This document shows, one piece after another, positions 39,866 to 48,040 of a stretch of 50,459 nt of DNA. The position numbers and the translations under genes are program-made. Numbering within the stretch: the stretch's first letter is position 1; the number at the start of each line of letters is the position of its first letter. The notes beneath the pieces were generated by a model, which did not search any database, had not been told where the DNA came from, and saw only the letters and a list, made by a program, of their open reading frames with translations. Origin of the DNA: Mesorhizobium xinjiangense (GTDB lineage Bacteria; Pseudomonadota; Alphaproteobacteria; Rhizobiales; Rhizobiaceae); assembly GCF_009749525.1 (NCBI RefSeq), contig NZ_WOAC01000031.1, positions 1 through 50,459 on the forward strand, read 5' to 3'.

Positions 39866-42805
39866 TCAGTGCGCCTCGTCCCAATTGTCGGCCGCGCGCG
39901 CGTCGACATGCAGCGGCACCGACATGGCGACGGCCGGCATGGCGGCATTCTCCATCGTCGCGCGGATGATCGGGATTGCCGCTTCGACATCGTCTGCGCG
40001 CGCCTCGAAGATCAGTTCGTCATGCACCTGCAAAAGCATGCTGATGTCTTCCAGCCCGGCCGCGGCCAGCGCCTTTTCCATGCGCGCCATGGCGCGGCGG
40101 ATGATATCGGCTGCCGAGCCCTGGATCGGCGCGTTGATGGCGGCGCGCTCGTTGAAGGCGCGGACCTGCGGGTTGGACGAGCGGATCTCGGGATAGTGCG
40201 CCCGGCGGCCGAAGATCGTCTCGACATAGCCCTGGCTGCGCGCCGCTGCCTTGGTGGCGTCCATGTAGTCCTTGATGCCCGGGAAGCGCTCGAAATATTT
40301 CTTGATGTAGGCGCCCGCCTCTTCGCGCGGGATCGAAAGCTGGTTGGCCAACCCGAAGGCCGATATGCCGTAGATGATGCCGAAATTGATCGCCTTGGCG
40401 CGCCGGCGCACCTCGCCGGGCATGCCTTCCACCGGCACGCCGAACATTTCCGAGGCCGTCAGGGCGTGAATGTCGATCCCGTCGGCGAAGGCCTGTTTGA
40501 GCTGGGGAATGTCGGCGACATGCGCCAGCACACGGAGCTCGATCTGGCTGTAATCGGCCGAAATCAGCTTGTGGCCGGGCTCGGCGATGAAGGCCGTGCG
40601 GATCTTGCGCCCCTCGGCCGTGCGCACCGGGATGTTCTGCAGATTGGGTTCCGACGACGACAGGCGTCCCGTCGTCGTGGCGGCCAGCGCATAGGAGGTG
40701 TGGACGCGGTTGGTCTCAGGGTTGATGAAGCCGGGCAGAGCGTCGGTATAGGTGGACTTCAGCTTGGTGACCTGGCGCCAGTCGACGATCTTGCGCGGCA
40801 GTTCGTGGCCTTCCGCCGCAAGGTCCTCCAGCACCTGGGCCGAGGTCGACCATTGCCCGGTCGACGTCTTGCGCGCGCCGGCATGGCCCATCTTGCCGAA
40901 CAGGATTTCGCCGAGCTGGCGCGGCGAGCCGATGTTGAAGCGCTCGCCGGCAAGCTTGTAGATCTCTTCCTCGATGCCCGCCGCCGTCTGTGCGAGATCG
41001 CCGGAAAGCCGCGACAGGATCTGCCGGTCGACGCGGATGCCGCGATGCTCCATGCGCCCGATGACCGGGACCAGCGGCCGCTCCAGCCGCTCATAGACGG
41101 AGACCAGCCCGTCGGCGGCCAGACGCGGTTTCAGGACCCGCCACAGGCGAAGCGTCACGTCGGCGTCCTCCGCCGCATAGGCCGAGGCCCTGTCGATGTC
41201 GACCATGTCGAAGGTGAGCATTTTCCGGCCGGAGCCGGCGACCTCCTTGTAGGAAATGGGGGTGTGGCCGAGCCAGCGTTCCGACAGCGCATCCATGCCA
41301 TGGCTGCCCCGGCCGGCCTCCAGCACGTAGGAGATCAGCATCGTGTCGTCTATCGGCGCCACCGGCAGACCGAGCCGGTAGAGCAGCAGCCAGTCATATT
41401 TGGCGTTGTGGAGGATTTTCAGCACCGACGGGTCCGACAAAAGGTCCTTGAGCGCCGCCAGGACCTCCGCGGAGGCAATCTGGCCCTCGACCAGCCCGCC
41501 GCCGAGCAGGTCGCCGGCGCCGTTCTTGTGGGCGAGCGGCACATAGGCCGCGCGTCCTGGTCGCGTGGCGATCGAAACGCCGACCAGTTCGGCGCTCATC
41601 GGGTCGAGCGAGGTCGTCTCGGTGTCGATGGCGAAGGCGCCGGCCTCTCTTGCCTCGGCAATCCAGGCCTCGAGCGTCTCCATGTCGCGGATCGTGACAT
41701 AGGCGCCGTGGTCGACGGGCGAGGCGACGGCGGCCTCGGCGCGCGCCGCGGCAAGGGCTTTTGGCGTCCATGCCGGTGCGTCCGTCGGCCGGCCCGTGGC
41801 TCCGGCATCCTTCACGCTTTCGGCGTTCGCACCATCGCCGGCCCCGACATCCGGCCCGTGCGCCTTCCCGCCGCTTTCCACCGCGACCTCGGCCGGCTCG
41901 ATCTCGCCGGCATCGGCGCCCGTGGCGTCGGCCACACGGCGCGTAAGGGAGGAAAATTCCATCGCCTTCAGGAAAGCGATCAGCTTCGGCCCGTTGGGCG
42001 GCTGCAGGAGGAGGGTGTCGAGCCCGTCGGTGATCGGCACGTCGTTTTTCAGCCGCACGAGCTCGCGTGAAATGCGCGCCTTCTCGGCATTCTCGATGAT
42101 CGATTCGCGGCGCTTGTTCTGCTTGATCTCCGAGGCCCGCTCCAACAGCGTGTCGAGATCGCCGTAGGTCTCGAGCAGTTGTGCCGCCGTCTTCGGCCCG
42201 ATCCCCGGCACGCCGGGCACGTTGTCGATCGAATCGCCGGTCAGCGCCTGCAGGTCGATCATCTTGTCGGGCGCCACGCCCCATTTCTCGATCACCTCGG
42301 GCACGCCGATCTCACGGTCCTTCATCGGGTCGTACATCGAGACCTTGTCGCAGACGATCTGCATCAGGTCCTTGTCGGAGGAGATGATCGTCGCATCGCC
42401 GCCGGCTTCGCGCGCCAGCCTGGCATAGGTCGCGATCAGGTCGTCGGCCTCGAAGCCCTCCATCTCGATGCAGGGCAGGTCGAAGGCCTTGGTCGCCTGG
42501 CGGATGAGGCCGAATTGCGGGATCAGATCTTCCGGCGGCTCGGACCGGTTGGCCTTGTATTCGGGGTAGAGCTCGTTGCGAAACGTCTTCGACGAATAGT
42601 CGAAAATGACGGCGAAATGGGTCGGCGTGACGCCCACCGAGGTATCGCGCGCATTCTGCATCAGCTTCCACAGCATGTTGCAGAATCCGGACACGGCACC
42701 GACCGGCAAACCGTCCGATTTGCGTGTCAAGGGGGGCAGGGCGTGATAGGCGCGGAAAATGTAGCCCGAGCCGTCGACGAGGAAGAGGTGATCACCGTTT
42801 TTCAT
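39866..42805 (-). CDS. polA: DNA polymerase I
   Basis: 979-aa repair and Okazaki-fragment polymerase. N-terminal 5'-3' exonuclease domain, residues 1-300 (FLVDGSGYIFRAYHALPP, EGFEADDLIATYA, GDSIDNVPGVPGIGPKTA); an acidic linker; a 3'-5' exonuclease domain with FAIDTETTSLDPM and YAAEDADVTLRLW, so proofreading residues are kept; and the polymerase domain (SADYSQIELRVLAHVADIP, RRRAKAINFGIIYGISAFGLA, LLQVHDELIFEA). ATG 42805 (MKNGDHLFLVDG) matches the family start; ATG 42817 is an alternative. Transcribed alone leftward. Confidence 0.96.
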   Translation of the reverse strand: MKNGDHLFLVDGSGYIFRAYHALPPLTRKSDGLPVGAVSGFCNMLWKLMQNARDTSVGVTPTHFAVIFDYSSKTFRNELYPEYKANRSEPPEDLIPQFGLIRQATKAFDLPCIEMEGFEADDLIATYARLAREAGGDATIISSDKDLMQIVCDKVSMYDPMKDREIGVPEVIEKWGVAPDKMIDLQALTGDSIDNVPGVPGIGPKTAAQLLETYGDLDTLLERASEIKQNKRRESIIENAEKARISRELVRLKNDVPITDGLDTLLLQPPNGPKLIAFLKAMEFSSLTRRVADATGADAGEIEPAEVAVESGGKAHGPDVGAGDGANAESVKDAGATGRPTDAPAWTPKALAAARAEAAVASPVDHGAYVTIRDMETLEAWIAEAREAGAFAIDTETTSLDPMSAELVGVSIATRPGRAAYVPLAHKNGAGDLLGGGLVEGQIASAEVLAALKDLLSDPSVLKILHNAKYDWLLLYRLGLPVAPIDDTMLISYVLEAGRGSHGMDALSERWLGHTPISYKEVAGSGRKMLTFDMVDIDRASAYAAEDADVTLRLWRVLKPRLAADGLVSVYERLERPLVPVIGRMEHRGIRVDRQILSRLSGDLAQTAAGIEEEIYKLAGERFNIGSPRQLGEILFGKMGHAGARKTSTGQWSTSAQVLEDLAAEGHELPRKIVDWRQVTKLKSTYTDALPGFINPETNRVHTSYALAATTTGRLSSSEPNLQNIPVRTAEGRKIRTAFIAEPGHKLISADYSQIELRVLAHVADIPQLKQAFADGIDIHALTASEMFGVPVEGMPGEVRRRAKAINFGIIYGISAFGLANQLSIPREEAGAYIKKYFERFPGIKDYMDATKAAARSQGYVETIFGRRAHYPEIRSSNPQVRAFNERAAINAPIQGSAADIIRRAMARMEKALAAAGLEDISMLLQVHDELIFEARADDVEAAIPIIRATMENAAMPAVAMSVPLHVDARAADNWDEAH

Positions 42806-42888
42806 GGCCGAAGCCATAGCGCGGCGCGGCGCGGAAATCCACGCGAAAGGGCCGCTGCGAACCGCGATCCTGCCAAACGCCGGCAATC

Positions 42889-42909
42889 ACACGTTTGTTA
42901 CAAACGTGT
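42889..42909. promoter_or_regulatory. Perfect 21-bp palindrome upstream of polA
   Basis: ACACGTTTGT-T-ACAAACGTGT, 10-bp arms around one base, about 84 bp upstream of polA and 228 bp upstream of the divergent lipid kinase gene. The loop is too short for a natural RNA hairpin, so a protein-binding site (for a symmetric dimer) is more likely. The protein is unknown. Confidence 0.45.
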
Positions 42910-43013
42910 AATTTTTGTGCCCTTGAATCGCCACTTTTCCACACCATCTTTTGGGGCATCGGCAATTATAGCCGAGTTCGGTCAAAGGCCCGTCCCCCGC
43001 CTCGCCGAACAAC

Positions 43014-43093
43014 GCGGCAGCCTCATCCCCCCTCTCCGGGCTGCCGCACCTTTTGAGTACGGCCACCGTGGTTCCCCCTCCACCACGGTGGCC
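43014..43093 (+). terminator. Two strong hairpins upstream of the lipid kinase gene
   Basis: First hairpin: GCGGCAGC (43014-43021) and GCTGCCGC (43040-43047), followed by ACCTTTT. Second: GGCCACCGTGG (43061-43071) and CCACGGTGGCC (43083-43093), 11-bp perfect arms, followed by ATTTCATTTC. Both are terminator-like for rightward transcription, yet the only rightward gene begins at 43137 downstream. They may end a short untranslated RNA or act as a leader attenuator. Confidence 0.45.
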
Positions 43094-43136
43094 ATTTCAT
43101 TTCAAGTGAACGATACGCACGATCGGACAGTTTGGC

Positions 43137-44072
43137 ATGGCACAAAACCGTGACGGGCGTCGCGCCCTGCTCCTGGTCAATCCCAAGTCGAGGCGCGGCA
43201 GCGAAAGTCTCGACGCCGTCATCCGCCGCCTCGAGGTCGGCGGCATCGAGGTGACCGTGGAGTCCTTTTCGGCCCTGCCCGAGATCGCGCGCGACATCGT
43301 GCGATTGCGCGCCGGCGCCGATCTGGTGGTCCTGTGCGGCGGTGACGGAACGGTCGCCTCCGGCGCCTTCGCGGTCATGGAAAGCGGTCTTCCGCTCGGC
43401 ATTTTGCCGGCGGGCACGGCAAACGACCTGGCACGCACGCTGGACATTCCCATGGATCTGGAGATGGCGGCCGATGTGATCGTCGCCGGGGCCACACGCA
43501 AGATCGACATGGGCTCGGTCAACGGCCATGGTTTCTTCAACGTCGCCAGCATCGGTCTGAGCGCGGATCTCGCCCACGGGCTGGATGCGGGACTGAAGAA
43601 GCGCTGGGGGCGCCTCGGCTACGCGCTTGCCGCGCTGCGCGTTCTGGGCAAGGCACGGTCCTTCCGCGCCACCATCACCGAAAAGGGCCAAAAGACCACG
43701 GCCTCGAGCATGCAGATCGCGGTCGGCAACGGACGCCATTATGGCGGCGGCAACGTGGTGGAGGAGACGGCGGCGATCGACGACGGCCATCTCGACCTCT
43801 ACAGCCTCGAAATGCGCAATGTGTGGAAGCTTGCGCTGATGCTGCGCTCCTTCCGCAGCGGCCGTCATAGCGCGTGGAGCGAGGTGCGCACGGCGCGCTG
43901 CGTCAACTTCAGGATCGAGACGGAAAAGCCGATGCCGGTCAACGCCGACGGCGAGATCGTGACCTCGACGCCGGCACAGTTCCTGGTGCATCCCGCGGCC
44001 ATCACGGTCTTTGCGCCGGCCGGATCAGCCGCAGGGCTCGAGCGATCCTCCCAGCAAAGCGCAAACGCTTAG
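43137..44072 (+). CDS. Diacylglycerol kinase-family lipid kinase (YegS/BmrU-like)
   Basis: 311-aa cytosolic-face lipid kinase, phosphorylating diacylglycerol or a related lipid with ATP. The catalytic domain motif GGDGTV is in VLCGGDGTVASGAF near residue 64, with NPKSRRG at the N-terminus and LPAGTANDLARTLDIP after it; the C-terminal domain has GNGRHYGGG and PMPVNADGE. Rightward, first after a pair of hairpins; divergent from polA. Lipid substrate not evident from sequence. Confidence 0.85.
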   Translation: MAQNRDGRRALLLVNPKSRRGSESLDAVIRRLEVGGIEVTVESFSALPEIARDIVRLRAGADLVVLCGGDGTVASGAFAVMESGLPLGILPAGTANDLARTLDIPMDLEMAADVIVAGATRKIDMGSVNGHGFFNVASIGLSADLAHGLDAGLKKRWGRLGYALAALRVLGKARSFRATITEKGQKTTASSMQIAVGNGRHYGGGNVVEETAAIDDGHLDLYSLEMRNVWKLALMLRSFRSGRHSAWSEVRTARCVNFRIETEKPMPVNADGEIVTSTPAQFLVHPAAITVFAPAGSAAGLERSSQQSANA

Positions 44073-44159
44073 GCCAGGCGGCGGCGTCCAGGTGGCATGC
44101 AAAAGGACGCCTATTGCGGCCATGCATCGGGATTTCCGCGTCGCTGCGTCCTGACACAA

Positions 44160-44189
44160 TGCCTGAAAACCGGCTTCCACTTTCGGGCA
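44160..44189. repeat. RIME-like short intergenic hairpin
   Basis: Arms TGCCTGAAA and TTTCGGGCA (one G-T pair) around ACCGGCTTCCAC. The loop text AACCGGCTTCCACTT is shared with the hairpin at 50331-50374, which marks both as members of the RIME-type intergenic elements of rhizobia. It sits 47 bp before the dipeptidase gene. Confidence 0.65.
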
Positions 44190-44235
44190 CGCCGCTTTAG
44201 GGTCGCGCCTTCATCGAAAGACGGAAGGCCCCGAC

Positions 44236-45624
44236 ATGACTGCTCTTGAGCCGGTTCTCAAATCCCTCGACGACAATCTCGACCACAGTCTCGAACGCCT
44301 GTTCGAGCTTCTGCGCATCAAGTCGATCTCCACCGATCCCGCATTTGCCGGCGACTGCCGCAAGGCGGCCGAATGGCTGGTGGCGGATCTGTCGGCGATG
44401 GACTTCGAGGCGGGTATACGCGAGACGGCGGGCCATCCGATGGTCGTCGCGCATCACGAGGGTGCGACGCCCGACGCGCCGCATGTGCTTTTTTACGGCC
44501 ATTATGACGTTCAGCCGGTCGACCCGCTGGAGCTGTGGGAAGAAGATCCGTTCGCCCCGTCGGTGAAGACGGGCGAGGCGGGCCGCAAGGTCATCCGCGC
44601 CCGCGGCGCCGCCGACGACAAGGGCCAGCTCATGACCTTCGTCGAGGCCTGCCGCGCCTACAAGGCGGCGCATGGCGCGCTGCCCTGCCGGGTGACGATC
44701 CTGTTCGAGGGCGAGGAGGAATCCGGCTCGCCGTCGCTGAAACCCTTTCTGGAGGCGAATGCCGAGGAACTGAAGGCGGACTTTGCACTGGTCTGCGACA
44801 CCGGCATGTGGGACCACGAAACGCCTGCGATCTCGACGGCGCTGCGCGGCCTCGTCGGCGAGGAGATCGTCGTCAAGGCGGCCAATCGCGACCTGCATTC
44901 CGGGCTCTACGGCGGTGCGGCGGCCAACCCGATCCACATCCTGTCGAAGATTCTCGCCGATATCCATGACGAAAACGGCCGCGTGACGATCCCCGGCTTC
45001 TTTGACGGGGTGGAGGAAACGCCGGCCGACATCCTCAAGGTCTGGGAGAAACTCGAGCGCGGCGCCGACGATTTTCTCGCCGAGGTCGGTCTGTCGATCC
45101 CGGCCGGCGAAAAGGGACGCTCGGTGCTCGAACTGACCTGGGCGCGCCCGACGGCGGAGGTGAACGGCGTCACCGGCGGCTATACCGGCAAGGGCTTCAA
45201 GACCGTCATCGCCGCCGAGGCCTCGGCCAAGGTCTCCTTCCGCCTCGTCCACAAGCAGGACCCGAACAGGATCCGCGCCGCTTTCCGCGAATTCGTCAAG
45301 GCGCGCATCCCGGCTGACTGCTCGGTCGAGTTCCACCAGCACGGCAATTCGCCGGCCATCCAGTTGCCTTTCGATTCGCCGCTCCTGCAGGAGGCGAAAA
45401 CGGCCCTTTCGGACGAATGGCCGAACGAGGCGGTGATGGTCGCCATGGGCGGCTCGATCCCGATCGTCGGCGATTTCCAGCGCCTGCTCGGCATGGATTC
45501 GCTGCTCGTCGGTTTCGGTCTGCCCGACGACCGGGTGCATTCGCCGAACGAGAAGTACGAACTCTCCTCCTTCCACAAGGGGCAACGTTCCTGGGCCCGC
45601 ATCCTCGATGCGATCGCGCGCTGA
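44236..45624 (+). CDS. M20-family metallopeptidase (dipeptidase)
   Basis: 462-aa di-zinc peptidase of the M20/ArgE-DapE-carnosinase group, cytoplasmic. Zn and catalytic residues: His and Asp in FYGHYDVQPVDPLELW near residue 95, Asp in RGAADDKGQ, Glu pair in FEGEEESGSPS, His in NRDLHSGLYGGA (dimerisation domain) and the C-terminal GGSIP...SPNEKYELSSF. Resembles the cytosolic non-specific dipeptidases. Overlaps nothing; the rnd gene follows after 22 bp, so probably co-transcribed. Confidence 0.9.
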   Translation: MTALEPVLKSLDDNLDHSLERLFELLRIKSISTDPAFAGDCRKAAEWLVADLSAMDFEAGIRETAGHPMVVAHHEGATPDAPHVLFYGHYDVQPVDPLELWEEDPFAPSVKTGEAGRKVIRARGAADDKGQLMTFVEACRAYKAAHGALPCRVTILFEGEEESGSPSLKPFLEANAEELKADFALVCDTGMWDHETPAISTALRGLVGEEIVVKAANRDLHSGLYGGAAANPIHILSKILADIHDENGRVTIPGFFDGVEETPADILKVWEKLERGADDFLAEVGLSIPAGEKGRSVLELTWARPTAEVNGVTGGYTGKGFKTVIAAEASAKVSFRLVHKQDPNRIRAAFREFVKARIPADCSVEFHQHGNSPAIQLPFDSPLLQEAKTALSDEWPNEAVMVAMGGSIPIVGDFQRLLGMDSLLVGFGLPDDRVHSPNEKYELSSFHKGQRSWARILDAIAR

Positions 45625-45646
45625 AGCGGAGGCGGAGCGACAGACG

Positions 45647-46264
45647 ATGACCATCCGTTTTCACAAGAACGATCTGCCCGATCTGGCTCACTACGACGTC
45701 GATGCCATCGGCATCGACACCGAGACGCTCGGCCTCAATACGCTTCGCGACCGTTTGTGCGTGGTGCAACTGTCGCCCGGCGACGGCACGGCCGACGTCG
45801 TCCAGATCGAGCGCGGCCAGAAGCGGGCGCCCAATCTCGCCGCCCTCCTGCGCAACCGCAAGATCACCAAGATCTTCCACTATGCGCGCTTCGACCTGGC
45901 GGCGCTCTATCACTGGCTGGGCGCGATGCCCGAGCCGGTCTTCTGCACCAAGATCGCCTCGCGGCTGACCAGGACCTACACCGACCGTCACGGCTTGAAA
46001 GACCTGTGCAACGAGCTTCTGGGCGTGTCGCTGTCCAAGGTCCAGCAATCGTCCGATTGGGCGGCCGAGACGCTGACGCCCGAGCAGCTCGAATATGCCG
46101 CTTCCGACGTTCTCTATCTGCATCGCCTGCGCGAGGTGCTGGAAATGCGGCTGGCGCGCGAGGAGCGCCGCCGCGAGGCCGATGCCTGTTTCCGCTTTCT
46201 GCCGACGCGGGCGAAGCTCGACCTGATGGGCTGGGGCGAGCAGGACATCTTCGCCCATAGCTGA
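45647..46264 (+). CDS. rnd: Ribonuclease D, short alphaproteobacterial form
   Basis: 205-aa DEDD exonuclease that trims 3' ends of RNAs. Exo I in IGIDTETLGL (Asp, Glu), Exo II in KIFHYARFDLAALY, Exo III in LEYAASDVLYLHRL with its Tyr and Asp. It lacks the HRDC domains of the E. coli enzyme, being about half its length, as usual in this group. ATG 45647 is chosen; the upstream part of the open frame lies inside the linker to the dipeptidase. Confidence 0.88.
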   Translation: MTIRFHKNDLPDLAHYDVDAIGIDTETLGLNTLRDRLCVVQLSPGDGTADVVQIERGQKRAPNLAALLRNRKITKIFHYARFDLAALYHWLGAMPEPVFCTKIASRLTRTYTDRHGLKDLCNELLGVSLSKVQQSSDWAAETLTPEQLEYAASDVLYLHRLREVLEMRLAREERRREADACFRFLPTRAKLDLMGWGEQDIFAHS

Positions 46265-46275
46265 TCTGCAGGCCG

Positions 46276-47397
46276 TCACTCCGCCGGGGCGACGGCCTCC
46301 CTTGGGCGCACCTGTCGCGGCTCGACCCGCGCCCAGCCGGGCCGTTCGAACAGGAACTGGCCGCGCCCGGTCCATTGCACCAGGCCGTAAAGCACCACCG
46401 GCCCGATGACACCTGCGGCCGTGGCCAGGAACGCCACCGTGCCGATATCCGCGATCAGCCCGGTCTTCAGCAAGACAACGCGCGCCGCGGCCATCGGCAG
46501 GAAGAAGGCGAGATAGACGACGATCGAATGGGCGCCAAGCCAGCGCAGCCAGCCGCTCCATGAAACGGTCGACAGGAGCGCCGAAACCGCGACGACGAAC
46601 AACACGCCGGCCGCGCCTGCCGCCAGCGAGACGATCGGCAGTTCCGACCAGCCGCCGGTTGCACCGGAATTGCCGAGCGGCGTTTGCAGGAATGGCGCCA
46701 GCATCTCGGGCGCCGGCGTGAAGACGAGCCATGCGTTGACCGCCGCCCATGGAAGAATGGCGCAAAGGGCGAGCGCCCGATTGACGCGCACGACATCGGC
46801 GAAGGCGAACACCCGCTCCGCGAGCACATAGCCCGCGAAGAAGTAGACATAGCGCGAGCAGAATTCGTCGACGATGACGATTTGCATATGCACGGGCAGG
46901 AACTCGAGCGCCGCCGCCGCAGCCAGGACAAGCCAGGCAGGCAGTCCGCGCACCAGGCGCGTCACGACGAAGAAGATCGGCAGCAGATAGATGAACCACA
47001 GCGTGCCGAAAGGTTGCACGAAGGCGGTGAGATAGATCCGAACCGGTGCCTGCCAGCCGCCTTCCATCGCCATGCCCGGCGCCTTGAAGGCGAACTGGAT
47101 GGTCAGCCACAATACGTAGAAATAGGCGAAATGCACGACCTTGCGGTCGAGGTAGCGGCGCCACGGCCGGTCGATGACGAGGCCGAGGAAAAGCCCGGAG
47201 ATGAGGAAGAAGTCGGGCATGCGGAAGGGTCTGGCAAAGGCGACGACGTAATGCATCCAGCCTTCGCGTCCGGCCGCCAGCTCGACGCCGATCGTGGCGT
47301 GGACCGTGACCACGAGAATGATGCAGATGCCCTTGCCGATATCGACCCAGTCGATCCGCGCCCGGCCGGGCGCGGCCATATTGCCGTGTGGATGCAT
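46276..47397 (-). CDS. Acyltransferase-3 family membrane protein
   Basis: 373-aa integral membrane protein with about ten helices, of the acyltransferase 3/OpgC-like family that acylates surface sugars or polymers. The N-terminal RIDWVDIGKGICIILVVTVH with the family's conserved His in helix one, and FFLISGLFLGLVIDRPW, are typical. Helices continue to about 345; the C-terminus is a short cytoplasmic tail. ATG 47397 with GGGGGA upstream is chosen. Convergent with rnd (11 bp apart). Acceptor unknown. Confidence 0.85.
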   Translation of the reverse strand: MHPHGNMAAPGRARIDWVDIGKGICIILVVTVHATIGVELAAGREGWMHYVVAFARPFRMPDFFLISGLFLGLVIDRPWRRYLDRKVVHFAYFYVLWLTIQFAFKAPGMAMEGGWQAPVRIYLTAFVQPFGTLWFIYLLPIFFVVTRLVRGLPAWLVLAAAAALEFLPVHMQIVIVDEFCSRYVYFFAGYVLAERVFAFADVVRVNRALALCAILPWAAVNAWLVFTPAPEMLAPFLQTPLGNSGATGGWSELPIVSLAAGAAGVLFVVAVSALLSTVSWSGWLRWLGAHSIVVYLAFFLPMAAARVVLLKTGLIADIGTVAFLATAAGVIGPVVLYGLVQWTGRGQFLFERPGWARVEPRQVRPREAVAPAE

Positions 47398-48040
47398 GAC
47401 GTCCCCCAAGACCCCAAAAGAGACGGCATCCTAGCAAGGCCCGGCAATCAAAAGATTAACGTTTGCTGGATGTTGAGCCGGATATCGGATATGGCGCTAT
47501 CACGCCATATCCGACCGGTTCTGTTTGCGGCACAATTCGTCCTGCATTCCGGACGCATTCGACCCCCCACCACACCTCCCAACCGGATTGCGCAGTTCCC
47601 CGCCATCGCCCCACGCGTTGGCGGGGATTTGTTGTTTCGCCAGAACGATCCGGACGGCCTGTTTGAATTGGCGTTAATCCATCCTTAATGCCGTCATGAC
47701 AGCGTGGCAGTGCGGCAGACCGTTTGCGGAAAACCGCAGGGCCGGCACTCAGGCAATGTCCCCCTTGGGGGACGCCGGCCTGTCTGATCTCTCGGCTTGT
47801 CTCTTCGCTTCGCATCTCGATTCCGAATTCGGGCCGGCACGCTTGATGCGGGCCCACGGACGTTACTGAATGATAAACGGAATGCCTCGAATCCGTTTAA
47901 CTGCACCTTAAATCGCCGCATTTAGGCTTCAGCCCAGCGTCCCGCCGGTCTGGTGGATCTGGAGTTCGCGCCGCGTTCGCCGCGGGTGCAGCGAATTTCC
48001 GATCCGGGACATGAGCCGGGAGATAAGGGGTATCGGCCTT
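47398..48040. other. Long divergent gap with structured palindromes
   Basis: About 640 bp between divergent genes and without a coding frame of normal composition. It holds a perfect 11-bp stem CGGATATGGCG / CGCCATATCCG with a 6-nt loop (47486-47513), a nested structure GGCCGGC (47740-47746), GTCCCCC-TT-GGGGGAC (47758-47773), GCCGGCC (47774-47780), and AT-richer flanks. The second could be a small RNA or a repeat; no promoter or terminator with it is clear. Confidence 0.35.
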
